Of a stretch of 64,000 bases of DNA, positions 37,916 through 49,491 are shown one piece after another. Source of the stretch: Okapia johnstoni (lineage: Eukaryota > Chordata > Mammalia > Artiodactyla > Giraffidae); contig CM044326.1 of the NCBI GenBank assembly GCA_024291935.2, positions 35,835,948 through 35,899,947 of the forward strand, written 5' to 3'. Both the position numbers and the translations under genes were made by a program. How positions within the stretch are numbered: position 1 is the first letter of the stretch; each line of letters starts with the position of its first letter. The notes beneath the pieces were generated by a model. The model saw only the letters and a program-made list of their open reading frames with translations. It had not been told where the DNA came from and made no database searches.

Positions 37916-38186
37916 CTTTTTTTTTTTTTTTTTTTTTTTTGCTGTCCTGCATGGCTTGGATGGCATCACTGATTCAAAGGACATGAGTTTGAGCAAGCTC
38001 TGGGAGATGGTAAAGGACAGGGAAGCCTGGCATGCTGCAGTCCATAGGGTCACAAAGAGTTGGACACGACTGAGTGACTGAACAACAATGGCTTGTGGGA
38101 TCCTAGTTCTCCAAGCAGGGACTGAACTTGGGCCTCAGCAGTGAGAGCTCAGAGTCTTAACCCACTGGACCACCAGGGAAGTCCCT
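37916..38186 (-). repeat. CHR-type SINE interrupted by BovB
   Basis: The tail T24 (37916-37940) and gctgtcctgcatggcttg continue after the BovB insert as gcttgtgggatcctagttc...ggaccaccagggaagtccc. The SINE is therefore the older of the two. Confidence 0.85.
37959..38087 (+). repeat. 5'-truncated BovB inserted in a SINE
   Basis: A 129-base BovB 3' end (gatggcatcactgattcaaagg to actgaacaaca) bracketed by the duplication atggcttg at 37951-37958 and 38088-38095. Confidence 0.88.
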
Positions 38187-38274
38187 TGATAACTTTTTAT
38201 TGATACACCCATTCAGCCTCCAGCTACTCAGACAATTTTGAAGTGAGTATTAAATCATATATTATCTCACATTT

Positions 38275-39548
38275 GTTGTTGATCGGTTGCTCATTCATGT
38301 CCGATTCTGTGCTCCATGGACTGCAGCATGCCAGACTTTCCTGTCCATCACCATCTCCCAGAGCTTGCTCAAACTCACGTCCATCAAGTCGATGATGCCA
38401 TCCAACCATCTCATCCTCTGTTGTCCCCTTCTCCTCCTGTGTTGAATCTTTCCCAGCATCAGGGTCTTTTCTAATGAGTCAGCTCTTCACATCAAGTGGC
38501 CAAAGTATTGGAGTTTCAGCTTTAGCATCAGTCCTTACAATGAATATTCAGGACTGATTCCCTTTAGGATCGACTGGTTTGATCTCCTTGCAGTCCAAGG
38601 GACTCTCAAGAGTCTTCTCCAACACCACAGTTCGAAAGCATAAATTCTTCAGTGCTCAGCCTTCTTTATGGTCCAACTCTCACATCCGTACGTGACTAAT
38701 GGAAAAAACATAGCTTTGTTGGCAAAGTAACGTCTCTGCTTTTTAATACACTGTCATAGCTTTTCTTCCAAGGAGCAAGTGTCTTTTAATTTCATGGCTA
38801 CAGTCACCATTTGCAGTGATTTTGGAGCCCAAGAAAATAGTTTCTCACTGTTTCCATTGTTTCCCCACCTATTTGCCATGAAGTGACGGGACCAGATGCC
38901 ATGATCTTTGTTTTTTGAATGCTGAGTTTTAAGTCAGCTTTTTCATTCTTCTCTTTCACCGTCATCAAGAGACTCTTTAGTTCCTCTTCACTTTCTGCCG
39001 TAAGGGTGATGTCATCTGCATATCTGAGGTTATTGATATTTCTCCCGGCAATCTTGATTCCAGCTTATGCTTCATTCAGCCCAGCATTTTGCATGATGTA
39101 CTCTGCATATAAGTTAAATAAGCAGGGTGACAATATACAGCCTTGACGCACTCCTTTCCCAATTTGGAACCAGTTTGTTGTTCCATGTCCGGTTCTAACT
39201 GTTGCTTCTTGACCTGCATACAGGATTCTCAGGAGGCAGGTAAGATTGTCTGGTATTCCCATCTCTTGAAGAATTTTCCACAGTCTGTTGTGATCCACAC
39301 AGTCAAAGGCTTTGGCTTAGTCAATAAAGCTGAAGTAGATGTTTTTCTGGAATTCTTTTGCTTTTTCTATTATCGACGGATGTTGGCAGTTTGATCTCTA
39401 GTTCCTCTGCCTTTTCTAAATACAGCTCTCTGCCATAAGGGTGGTGTCATCTGCATATCTGAGGTTATTGATATTTCTCCTGGCAATCTTGATTCCAGCT
39501 TGTGCATCATCTAGCCTGGCATTTCCCATGATGTACTTTGCATATAAA
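38275..39548 (-). repeat. Long BovB fragment with internal duplication
   Basis: Reverse BovB covering the 3' end and part of the reverse-transcriptase region up to about 39420. From 39430 to 39548 the block already present at 38996-39114 recurs (ctgccataagggtggtgtc... to ...gtactttgcatataa). Frames are broken, so it is a dead copy. The repeat is either a second BovB insertion or a local duplication. Confidence 0.9.
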
Positions 39549-39629
39549 TGATTATATTACATAATCATTTCTAAAAAATGACTCCCACTGCTCTGTGGAG
39601 ACTAGATTGTTGAGGGGTTCAAATGGAAG

Positions 39630-40168
39630 TGAAACGGGAAGGGGGCGGGGCACAATTTTTGAAAGAATGACATAGCCCAAGAACACAACATAAACCACTT
39701 ACAATCAAATGGGTCCAAGATGGCAGACAAGTCAACTTCGACTAGGCCTTGATCCACAATCAGCAAGCTAAATGACACACCCAGAGGTGCCACGACAGTT
39801 GCAAGGCACCATCAAAAGACCAAAAAGTGGGTGGTGGCCCAATTCCTAGAAGTTTCCAGCCCTTCCCCAAAATAGTTAGAAAAATCTTCCCACTCATTAC
39901 CCTATGAAATTACCAGCCCATGAAAAAAACCATGCCACATTCCGCACTGTACTAGCCCTCTGTGATGGCCCACAGTCTGTCTATGGAGTGTGTTCTCTCT
40001 GAATATATCCATGTCTTACCTATCACTTTTGTCTCTTTCTGAATTCTTTCTGGGATGAGACATCAAGAACCTGAGATTCATTAGCTCCTGAAACCAGGGC
40101 TGTGTTCTCAGTTGGAAGACTGTGGGTTTTGGCTGGGTTCGAGTCCCAATCTAAGGTAGCCGGTTTCA
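39630..40168 (-). mobile_element. Solo LTR (second copy, reverse)
   Basis: Begins tgaaac at 39630 and ends gtttca at 40168, giving TG...CA termini. Flanked by gaag on both sides (39626-39629 and 40169-40172), a 4-base duplication as left by gamma-type retroviral integration. Contains ccaagatggcag at 39715-39726, a YY1-type site. Non-coding. Confidence 0.82.
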
Positions 40169-40265
40169 GAAGCAGGGAATGGAGGGGCATGCTAATGCAG
40201 TAGTCCAGAGAGGGAAGGTGAGCTGTCCCGCTGCGGGAGTGGAAATGGTGAAGAGTAGTCAAATT

Positions 40266-40481
40266 TGGGACTTCCTAGGTGGCTCAGCACTAAGGAATCC
40301 GCCTGCCAGTGTAGGAGATGCAGGAGACGCAAGTTCAATCCCTGAGCCAGGAAGACCCCCTGAGGAAGAAATGGCAACCTGCTCCAGTACTCTTGCCTGG
40401 GAAATCCCATGGAGAGAGGAGCCTGGTGGGCTACAGTCCATGGGGTCACAAAGAGTCGGACAGGACTGAGTGAGCACTAGG
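40266..40481 (+). repeat. Bov-tA SINE
   Basis: gggacttcctaggtggctcagcac to actgagtgagcactag. Flanked by agtcaaat (about 40257-40264 and 40483-40490), a probable target duplication. Confidence 0.9.
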
Positions 40482-40490
40482 AGTCAAATC

Positions 40491-40999
40491 AGTGTATTTT
40501 AGATGTAGGACTCACAGGACTTGCTGACAGATTGGATATGGAAGATGCAGGAAAGTGAGGCATACCAGATTTTTGATTCTAGCAGCTGGGCATTTGCGGT
40601 GCCTTTCTGCAAGACAGGGGAGGCCAGGGAGGAGGTGATGAGTGGGCAGTTGAAGGTGCGGTTCTCCCTTGTCCATTCTTCCGTATCCAGATTCTCTGCA
40701 TGGACTTTATTTCGTCTTCTGTGGGACATTCTCAGCAGATGTCTCTCATGGGCTGCTGCTTTGGGGGTTGGGCATTCTGGGTGTCCACTGTTGTCCCCAC
40801 GTGGCATGGAGAACTTTGTCTGTGCCTCCCAACAGATTCCGGCTCACCTCTGCGTCCTGCTGGGCTTTGACCACAGACAAGCTGGACTTCTCCAGGGTCT
40901 GCCCCCTCCAGCTCAAAAATGCTTTGCTTCTGTGGCTGAGTCCTAAATGCAACCAAGCCAGAAACTGAACAGGAAGAAGAGAGCAGTCCTTGCTTCGTC
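40491..40999. other. Intergenic stretch without recognised feature
   Basis: Open frames of up to about 140 codons on the plus strand without any domain that I recognise. Confidence 0.45.
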
Positions 41000-41235
41000 A
41001 CTCCTTACTAAGTAGCTATGTGACCTTGGACAAGTGACAGAACCTCTCTTAGCCCCAGTGGGGAAAAATCCTGGCTTTCAGGGCAGTTGTAAGAATGAAG
41101 TGAAGTTCCTTATGTAAAGCACCTTAGCTTGGAGCCAGGGGAAGAGGGAGTGAGCCCTAGCCCACAATGAGATACCAGGATTCTATTTATCTCTGCTGGT
41201 AACTCCATGTGACTTTGGGTAAGTCCCCTCTGAGT
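41000..41235 (-). repeat. MIR SINE pieces
   Basis: agctatgtgaccttggacaagt...aacctctcttagccccag is a reversed MIR core. A second match, ccatgtgactttgggtaag, lies at 41206-41224. Confidence 0.65.
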
Positions 41236-41239
41236 TGAA

Positions 41240-42049
41240 ATGGACTTATGATATCTAGGAAAAATATCAAAGAAGTCCCAGTGTGGCCCATTTTGCTAGT
41301 TCCTACATGGTCTTCTGTCACTTTACAATAGCATCCATGGGCTCAGCACACAGGACGTAGAGACTGCAGACCAAGGAGCACTCCTCAGCAGGACCGGGCC
41401 CGGCTCTTAGACAGGGGGCCTCTGCGGTGGGTGGGCTCAGCTGTTCATGGAGGCTATCCTCGTGGAAGACAGATACCAGCCCGGAGGCTGGTCGCTGACT
41501 TACTGAGGAATTCATAGCCCAGAGGCCAGGGGTCACCTCTCTCTCACCAAGTCGGCCAGAGCACAGGAAATGCCGGAAATGGTAGTTGATCCAAACAGAC
41601 GTGAGTGACAGTGGGCGGGCAGGCAGCTGCATTGAAGCCAGGGCTAGCCCAGGGCCAGCAGGTGTGTGAGCAGGTGCTGAGCTGTGGCCAGGTGCTGCCG
41701 TGTGCTCGGGCAAGCTGTGGCAGATAGATCTGGCTGGGGCACGCAGGTGGGTGCTTGGGAATCAGAAGTGGATGATAGAACAGTGCTAGGGTGCAGGAAG
41801 AGGGGTGGGGGGGGATAAAGGGAGGAGGGAAGCGCTCAGCAGAGCAAAATGGGGGTCGAGGGGCTTTGGGGCCATGCGGACGTTGTCTCCAGGGCACCTG
41901 GGCTGGTTGTCCAGCCCAGCTGGTGGCATCAACCTCAGGAGAGCCATTCCCCAGGAGCACAGAACTTGCTTACTCTAAAAAGGCTTCAGGGGGCTGCAGG
42001 CTGGGTGCCAAGTGTCTTGCGGTCATCCCAAGGGCTGGGCACCGTTCCC
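41240..42049. other. Intergenic stretch without recognised feature
   Basis: Moderate GC with composition-driven open frames only. It includes a G-rich tract at 41800-41830. Confidence 0.45.
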
Positions 42050-42160
42050 TCCATGGCATGCAGGAGGAAACGGAAACCCAGAGAGGAGGGGTTTCCGTGA
42101 TGTCAAGTAGCTAGTAAGTGGCAGAGCCAGAATTCCAACCGCATGGTTGCATACTGAGGG
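42050..42160 (+). repeat. MIR fragment
   Basis: gaggaaacggaaacccagagagg...agtagctagtaagtggcagagccagaattc fits the 3' half of MIR. Confidence 0.7.
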
Positions 42161-42639
42161 GCTTTTTCCTCCTAGTTTTCAGTATTATTAATAAAAATAA
42201 CATTGGTAAGGAATAAATTACATTTTTTTTATTATTCTCAGAAGAGCAATTACAGGGTCAAAGCATTAGAGCATTTTCATAGATCTTGATATATGAAATT
42301 TTACCCCCAAAGAGATGCATCAGTGTACAAGCCCAATGGCAATGGACCAGTTTCACCTGAAAACAATCCCACAGCCCCTCCCCACTCAAATGCTGCTGAA
42401 CCCCAGAAGCTGTGACCTGTCCTGACCACAACCCTCCCTTCTCCCAGGAGTAAGCCCAGTGTAGAGTTTTGTGATACAGCCCATTGAAGTTTTAACTTGA
42501 TTGCATTGAACTTAAATATCACGAGGGGAGAGTGGACCTCTTTATAATGTTGCTTTCCAATCCATGGACATGGTATAGCTTACCACTTACTGAAGCCTTT
42601 TTATCTCATAACTGAATCATATGATTTTCTTCAAAAAGA

Positions 42640-42890
42640 AAGCTTGCATGCAGCAGTGAAGACTCAGCACAGCCATAAGTAAATAAATTTAAAAAATTAA
42701 AAGGCTAGGGGTATACAAATCCATTTTCAATTATCTCAGAAAGAAATGATGGAGGAAAAACCCTTAAAGTGGGTGCCCTTAGGCTTGTGGGTTGATGTAG
42801 CTGTAGCTGATTCATCAGACTGTTGAGTTCTCTCTACTTTTGTATATGTTTGAAACTGCTCATAATAAAAATTTTAAAATATACCTGAAC
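42640..42890 (+). repeat. SINE tail and old L1 3' end
   Basis: A CHR tail (cagtgaagactcagcacagccataagtaaataaa) is followed by an L1-type end (gtatatgtttgaaactgctcataataaaaattt). Confidence 0.55.
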
Positions 42891-42909
42891 CATTCAATGA
42901 TATTTATCA

Positions 42910-43050
42910 ATGAAGGACTGTAGTTATTGAGCACCTGCTATGGGCCAAGCACTGTGTGAAGTGTTTCTAGGATCCAGGAGGTCATATTATCCTCACACCA
43001 GGCCTGAGGAGACAGCACCTGTTACAGGTGAGAGAGACCTAGAAGGATGT
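42910..43050 (+). repeat. MIR fragment
   Basis: ttattgagcacctgctatgggccaagcactgtg is the classic MIR 5' core. Confidence 0.75.
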
Positions 43051-43379
43051 GGTCGCCTTGGGAGGACAGGGCAGGGGAAGAAGTGTGGGGGTGTCAGGGT
43101 CTAACAGAGCCCGGTCCTCATCTTTCAGCAGCAGGCAGTCATTGGATTCTATCTAAAAGTGAAAAATCAATACTTGTCGGTACAAACCTATCACACATAA
43201 AGAGGTGAGAGTCAGAAGAAACAGCTAGCCCATGTCTGCCTCTAAGGGGAGGACCTGGGGGGTGGGGTCAGGAAACTGCCATTTTTTCATTATAAGCCTT
43301 GTAGTTCTATTTGTCCTTAAAAAATGTGTACCTATTACTAACTTCATTGAAAATAAAACTTAAAAGTTAAAGGAGAAAC

Positions 43380-43455
43380 AAAACAGAGGATCAAAGAGGT
43401 GAAATCACTTCCCCAAGGTCACACAGGATGCAGAGCTGAGCCAGAGTTCAGACTT
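43380..43455 (+). repeat. MIR fragment
   Basis: agaggtgaaatcacttccccaaggtcacacaggatgcagagctgagcc matches MIR. It may be the 3' remainder of the copy at 42910, separated by an insertion. Confidence 0.65.
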
Positions 43456-43879
43456 GAGATGGCGGTGAGCCCCACGGCCCCCCGGGCCTGCTGCTGGGGA
43501 TGGGCAGAAGGCCATGTGGTCAGGGCGACCCGACTCATGCTAAAGACTGGTTCTTTTCACTATCAGATGTTGCTGAAGTTTGAGCCTAACAGTGAATGTT
43601 AATAAGTCCTTAATGAACCTCTATTCACGAGTCTGACCTTGCAGGCAGGGCAGCGGAGGTTCAATGTCCACCAAGCAGTCCCAGCTCATGCCGGCAAATC
43701 AGCAGCGTTCTCCCAAAGCAGGCTGCGCTGTTTTGCAAGCACACCGATGGGCTGTTCTTCCAGCGCGGCCACAGATGTGCCCGTTAGAGGGCTGGGTTTG
43801 AACTCAAGGCTCCGCATCTAGGGCTCCTCAGGGCAGTGGTGGGGTCAGAGCTGAGCCCTCGGAGGCCGGGTAAGTAAGG

Positions 43880-44680
43880 CTTGTTCTTGATCACATGGCG
43901 GGGGGCGGGGCTGTGGACCCCGGGGGCGGCGGCGAGCGCCAAAGTCCCCCGGGGCCTTGATCGGGGAGTTGGCCCGGGTGCGCGGAGCTGAGGACGCTGG
44001 GGTGCGGAGGGCGGCTGCAGCAGAGGAGAGACGGGGCTGGAGAAAGGGGAGGGCTGGCTAGGCCCGGGGCGCAGGGTGGGCCAAATCCCGGGGCAAGGAG
44101 GAGCAGCGGCCGAAGGCCAGGACGGCTGGCGCGGAGGGGCAGGCGGGGAAGAGGAGGGGGGCGCCGGGAGGCCGCAGGGCTCGGGTCCTCAGGGCTTCGG
44201 GGCCCAGCGAGGATTGTGTCTTTATCCCCAAAAAAACCCACTGACGAGTCTGAAATGCTTGCTCCGCCGCTAAGTGAGGAAGAAAAGGCGGGAGCTGCAG
44301 CTTCAGGGTGCCGGGGTCTGCAATCTGGGGGCGCAGGGAGGACGCGCAGGGAGGACGCAGAGCGAGGGGGCGGAGCGAGCAGCCGCGCCGTCCCGCCCAC
44401 AGCCCCGCCCGGCCGGAGACGCGCAGCGCGAGGCCCCGCCTCCCCCGCTGGTTGGCTCGGGGCGGAGACACGTGACCCGGGGCGGCCAATCCTCGCGTGG
44501 GCCGTGCCCCCGGACCCGGGCGGTTCGGGAGCTCGGCCGCGTGGAGAGGCGCGGACAGATCGGCCGGCAGGGGGCGGCAAAGGGGTGGCTCGGGCCGTCG
44601 GGAGTCGCCAGTGCGGCCGCAGGTTGACCATCAGCTATTCTCCGGACGTCCACTTGGCCAAATGACCCATTTCTGTGAGC
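43880..44680. promoter_or_regulatory. Orphan CpG island with promoter-like motifs
   Basis: About 800 bases of dense CpG, free of recognised repeats, 26 kb upstream of YY1. It contains an E-box CACGTGAC at 44469-44476 (USF/MYC/TFE type), CCAAT at 44486-44490, several GC boxes (cccgccc, gggcgg) between 44390 and 44580, and ggccggcagggggcggca (44562-44579), which resembles a CTCF core. The motif spacing E-box, CCAAT, then GC-rich sequence favours initiation to the right of 44.5 kb on the plus strand. I recognise no coding exon; the frames of 140-246 codons on both strands look composition-driven. It could be the first exon of a lncRNA or an enhancer island. Confidence 0.75.
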
Positions 44681-45027
44681 TTACTCCGACTTGTGTGTTG
44701 GCCGAGGCCGTCCGGCGTCCACGGACAGTGGTCGTTTCTCGTGTTGGTGTGTCAGGGTGACCCTGTGCAAACCCTGCTGGGGTGGGCCCGAGTTCCAAGG
44801 CCCTGAGGGTGGGAGTGTAGGGGTCTATGGGGGCCTTTGGAATTACAAGTCCTCTGCCCTCCCCCCTAACACTCACCCTGCCCCTTTGTGAGGTCCCGGA
44901 CTTCTGACTCGCAGCGTCGTGCACGCCGCCTCCTCCAGGAAGCCTTCCCTGAAGCCCCGTTGACTAGACTCCCTGGGGCTCCCCAGGACTCTGGGCTTTC
45001 CTCTCCTTCTGGAAGCATCCTTATTTG

Positions 45028-45222
45028 GGGAGGTTTCTTCTGGCTCAGCCAGTAAAGAATCCGCCTGCAATGCGGAAGACGTGGGTCCGATCCCCGGGTT
45101 GGGAAGATCCCCTGGAAAAGAGAAAGGCTACTCACTCCAGTATTCTGGCCTGGAGAATTCCACGGACTGTACAGTCGCAAAGAGTCGGACACTAAGCGAT
45201 TGTCACACTTTCATTTCCAGAG
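45028..45222 (+). repeat. Bov-tA SINE
   Basis: ttctggctcagccagtaaag to cgattgtcacactttcatttcc. Its head is eroded, and the ccatggggt segment before cgcaaagagtc is deleted. Confidence 0.88.
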
Positions 45223-45724
45223 GCCAGGGGGCCCTTCCCCAGCCAGGGCCCCAGGCTCGTTGAGGGGTCCATGAAGGCAAAGTAAAGGGCTGAAGTTGGC
45301 CCACTGGCAACTGACAGGGAGGAGATGCAGACAGGGAAGCCTCTTCCAGGGGAGTGGTGCCTTGTGAGGGCTGGGAAACCAGCTGTGTCCGCTCACCCCT
45401 CTGAACCCCCATCTGGACCAATGACTGGTCATGGAGGGGGACCAATGACTGGCCTCGACCTGTCAGGCGGCCCCAGGGTAAGGAAGATGTTCCTTAGAAA
45501 GCATCCAAGGGAGGATTCTCTGTACTCAGTATTCATCCCGTGAAAACGGCAGGTAACGTTTGAGTATCAAACTAAGGAAAGCGCAGGGCAAAGCTTGGCT
45601 CGTCCTGCTGCAGAAGCCACTCACCCCAGTGGGAGCAAAGCCTTTGCCAAAACACGACACAAAAACTGGTTGTTACTGAGTTGTCTCACTGTGGCCTCTC
45701 TCCAGGCAAAAGGGTAGCTCTAAA

Positions 45725-45950
45725 GTCGCCAAGGTGGCCCTAGTGTAAAAGCCACCTGCCAAGGCAGGAGACATAAAACGTAAGAGACGCAGGTTCCATC
45801 CCTGGGTTGGGAAGATCCCCTGGAGGAGGGTGTGGCAACTCACGCTGGTGTTCTTGCCTGGAGAATCCCATGGACAGAGGAGTCTGGAGGGCTACAGTCC
45901 ATGGGGTCACAAAGAGTCGGACACGACTGAAATGGACTTAGCACGCTCGC
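45725..45950 (+). repeat. Bov-tA SINE
   Basis: Longer variant with acataaaacgtaagagacgcagg in the linker. Tail cgactgaaatggacttagcacgc. Confidence 0.9.
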
Positions 45951-46226
45951 AAAGGCACCAAAAGGTGTGCAGTGAACAATTTATCTCCACTTAATCACTT
46001 TCTGTAGTGTTTTTGTAATTATTTCCTATCTTTTCTTGACTAGATCAACTACTGATTTAAGCAATTTTCACTCCCCCACCCCCACCCCTGCATCCTGGGG
46101 CATGTGATGACACTAGTATGTCTTTCCTTTCTCCTTCCTTCTCTCCCCATCCTTATCACCATATAATTTTAAATGAAAGCAAATATCAGGATAAACACGT
46201 CAATGTATATTATATACATGTATATA

Positions 46227-46438
46227 ATGGGCTTCCGTGGTGGCTCAGATGGTAAAGAATCTGCCTGCAATGCAGGAGACCAGGGTTCGATCCTTGGGTA
46301 GGGAAGAATTCCTGGAGAAGGAAATGGCAACCCACTCCAGTATTTTTGCCTTGAGGATTCCATGAACAGAGGAGCCTGGTGGGCTACAGTTCATGGGGTC
46401 ACAAAGAGTGGGAACACGACTGAATGACTAACACAACA
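46227..46438 (+). repeat. Bov-tA SINE
   Basis: atgggcttccgtggtggctcag to gactgaatgactaacacaac. Preceded by a tatata/tgtatata-rich target at 46205-46226. Confidence 0.92.
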
Positions 46439-47110
46439 GCAACAACACTGTGTCCAACATGTCATGGATTTTAAGATGCTCCCCTAATGTGGTAGCAGCT
46501 TTTTAAATCAAAACAAAACTTTTTCCTATCCCACAGTCCCAGTGGTCACGCCCCAGATGGACTTCAAGGCATCTCGATTTTTTAAATTTTCCCTCTGAAC
46601 CATCAGTCCTTGCCGGGGCTGCCAACAGAGCCCCTGTCCTCTCCGGGGCCAGTGGGAGGAGGTGTCACGTGTCCTTGCCAGGGATCGCAGCAGGAGCCGC
46701 CTGGGTGGAGCAGCTCCAGCGTGTCCCTGGATTCCAGGCACACAAAGCTCTGTGTCAGGGTTGGGGGGCGGTGCGGGAGGTGACATCACCCTGCCCTCGT
46801 GCTCCTCTTTCTCCAACCTCTTTTGTGCATCTGGGCATGGCTGACACTAGCTCCAAACAAATCCTATTTGATAACATCTTATTAAGGCCTTCTGGAAGTT
46901 TCTCAGGACCCCAGATTTCCCAGAAGTTCACCTGGCGCCACCTCCTGGCCATGCCAACCACGCTTGCCCCGCTGAGCCTCCTCTAGCTCCCGTGCGCCTG
47001 CCTGAAACCAGGGCACCCTATCCATCCACGCCTTGTACCTGCCTCCCTCCAGGCCTTTGCTTCTGCTGTTTCTTCCACCTGGGCTCCCATCCTCCTTCCA
47101 ATCTTCACCC
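46439..47110. other. Intergenic stretch with a CTCF-like site
   Basis: No gene recognised. At 46931-46951, cctggcgccacctcctggcca is a minus-orientation CTCF-like motif, agreeing with the usual GCGCCCCCTGGTGGCCA at 14 of 17 positions. Confidence 0.5.
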
Positions 47111-47256
47111 AGGGACTTGCCTGGTGGTCCAGTGGCTAAGCCTCAGCGCTCCCAGTGCAGGCGCCCCGGGTTCCATCCCTGGTCAGGGAACCAGATTCCA
47201 CACGCAGCAAGTAAGACCTGTGCCACCAACTAAGTAGATAAATAAAAATAAATATT
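47111..47256 (+). repeat. CHR-type SINE
   Basis: gggacttgcctggtggtccagtgg, B box gggttccatccc, and an ATAAATAAAAATAAAT tail. Confidence 0.85.
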
Positions 47257-47659
47257 AGCCACAAAATAAAAATGGAAACTAAACCTCACCACTGGTCTAA
47301 ACGCTCAGCCTGAACATCACCACCTGCTGGAAGCATTCGTCCTCCTCTCCTCTGGCCCCCCACAGCCTGACTGGGCAGGCGGGGGTACCACCGGAAGCCC
47401 AGGCTCCATCCTCAGACCCGGGTCTCTGCCACCCTTCCTAGAGCAGCAGTGGCCACAGAGGCTCCTGAGAAGAGCGCTGGACTCAGACAAGGCCCACTTT
47501 TACCCAACTGCAGTTTCCACGGTTGTAGAAGTTGTGAAGATGAATGGAGAGTTGTTGCCAGGCAGCTCCCGTATGCTGGGTAGTGAGGAGTCATTGGTGG
47601 CGACAGTCCTGCCTGCCTGCCCTGGAAGGGGCTCAAAAATTGGGAACGAGCATTAGTGT

Positions 47660-47950
47660 TTTCTATACTGTTATTATGTTAGCTTTATTGGTGTATTTAC
47701 ATTACAGGTGTCATGTAAAATCTTAAGTGAGCAGCCAGATGAATTCTTCCGCATGTCCACACTGTGATTCCACGACAATCAAGTTAAAGTACATTTCAAC
47801 CCCAAGAGTGCACCAAGGACAACTGCTATTCTCACTTTCACCACCATAGATTAATTTTCCCTACTTTTTGCACTTTATATCAGTGGAATCACACAGTCTG
47901 TGCTTTCTTGGGTCGGGCTTCTTTCACTCAACATTATTATGTTATCCATA
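47660..47950 (-). repeat. Old L1 3' fragment
   Basis: cactttatatcagtggaatcacacagtctgtgc and ggcttctttcactcaaca are reversed L1 3' phrases. The left part is poorly preserved. Confidence 0.55.
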
Positions 47951-47957
47951 TGTTATT

Positions 47958-48175
47958 CTGGGGCTTCCCTGGTGACTCAGATGGTAAAGAATTTGCCTGG
48001 AATACAGGAGGCCCAGGTTTGATCCCTGGGTCAGGAAGATCCCCTGGAGAAGGGCATGGCAACCCACTCCGGTATTCTTGCCTGGAGAATCCCATGGACA
48101 GAGGAGCCTGGCGGGCTACAGTCCATGGGGTCCCAACGAGTCAGACACGACTGAGCACCTCACACTTTCACACTT
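47958..48175 (+). repeat. Bov-tA SINE with target duplication
   Basis: Flanked by atatgttatt at 47948-47957 and 48176-48185. Inserted into the L1 fragment. Complete. Confidence 0.94.
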
Positions 48176-48204
48176 ATATGTTATTATACTAATGACAATA
48201 TCAG

Positions 48205-48300
48205 CAACAAGGGGACGTCCCTGGCGGTTGGGGAGCTGGAGCCCACATGCCACAACTAAGACTCGGAGCAGCCAAAAAACTTCATATTTTTTAAAAAAAC
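48205..48300 (+). repeat. Internally deleted CHR-type SINE
   Basis: ggggacgtccctggcggttggggagctgg jumps to cccacatgccacaactaagactcgg...gcagccaaaaaac, so the middle is missing. Confidence 0.6.
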
Positions 48301-48764
48301 AACAACAATAATGATTGTATCCCCCTCCCCTGGGGCCTGGCACATGGCATGTGATTAGTTAATAGTCAGTCTTGATTGAGGGAGCTTGCCCCATTCTGGG
48401 TTTTTTTTTTTTTTGTAGGAGAAGGTGACCTGACTCAACTCCGTTGTTGGCGGCTGCTCTGAAAGTGGAAATCAGAACAGCAGAGAACGTCAGGGAGTTC
48501 GTTTCACTGGTCGCCGGTGTCTGCGGTTCGGCTTGGCTGTTTATAAGTGCCCCTGGCAGCATCCTCGGCTCACCCCAGACGGACGCCTTCTGTTGTCTCC
48601 TGGATTCCTGGGGCCGGCCCCGCCACACCCGCTCCTGTTCTGCCCAGGTCACCGATGTGTCTGCTCCTCGCGGGCCTTGGTGTCCAGGACTCAGCTCTCC
48701 TCCCCTGCAGTATGGGGTAGATACTCAGGAGGTGAGACATGCAAGGCGCCCCTGGGCTTGGCCT
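48301..48764. other. Intergenic stretch without recognised feature
   Basis: Includes a plus-strand frame at about 48.44-48.85 kb without a recognised domain. Confidence 0.45.
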
Positions 48765-49082
48765 TTTTTTTCTAATAATAATTTTATTCATTTTTTGATG
48801 GCCATGCTGGGTCTTCGTGCTGCGTGGGCTTTTCTCTACTTGCAGTGAGCGGGAGCTCCTTTCTCGTCGCGGTGTGTGGGCTTCTTGTTGCGGCTTCTCT
48901 TTGTTACGGAGCGCAGGCTCTAGGGTGCCGGGCTTTGGGAACTGCTGTGCGTGGGCTTGGTAGTTGTGACTCACAGGCTCAGCTGCCCCTCAGCACGTGG
49001 GATCTTCCCGGACCAGGGATCGAACCCGTGTCTCCTGCACTGGCAGGTGAATTCTTTACCACGGAGCCACCAGGGCAGCCCT
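48765..49082 (-). repeat. Full-length CHR-type SINE
   Basis: T8-rich tail at 48765, ggccatgctgggtcttcgtgctgc, repeated gcgtgggctt blocks, and the tRNA head ttctttaccacggagccaccagggcagcc. About 318 bases, one of the three longest CHR copies here. Confidence 0.88.
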
Positions 49083-49491
49083 GGGCTTCGTTTTGACGTG
49101 GGGAAACATTCCCCCGTTCTGCTCCAGAGCCCCCAGGGTGAAATCTCTGGGCTGGCGTCTCAGGCCCTGGGCTCCTAGGGGGTGGATTCTCGGTGGTCCT
49201 GAAGTCCCTCCGGGAGGGACAGGCCGTGCCTCTTTTTCCCAGGGTCTCTTCCACAGATGGGAGACTGAGGCTCCAGGTGCAGGCTGAGTCTTCATTCAGG
49301 GAGTGGATGAGAAATGCACTCAGCCAGCACCTATTAGGCACCTGCTGTATACCCTGTGTAGGCACTGAGGACCCAGAGATAAGCTGACTTATCCAGGCCA
49401 AGGAGAGCCCGGCTCCAGGGAGGGGTCTAGGGAAGCTTCACCAAGGGATTGGCCTTAGACGGGTCAACGGGACTTTGACTAGGTCTAAGTG

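Noticed and set aside
43891..44631. 246-codon minus-strand frame in the orphan CpG island
   Set aside because: Pro/Ala/Arg-rich with competing frames on both strands; no recognisable domain or splice support. The island is reported, the protein is not.
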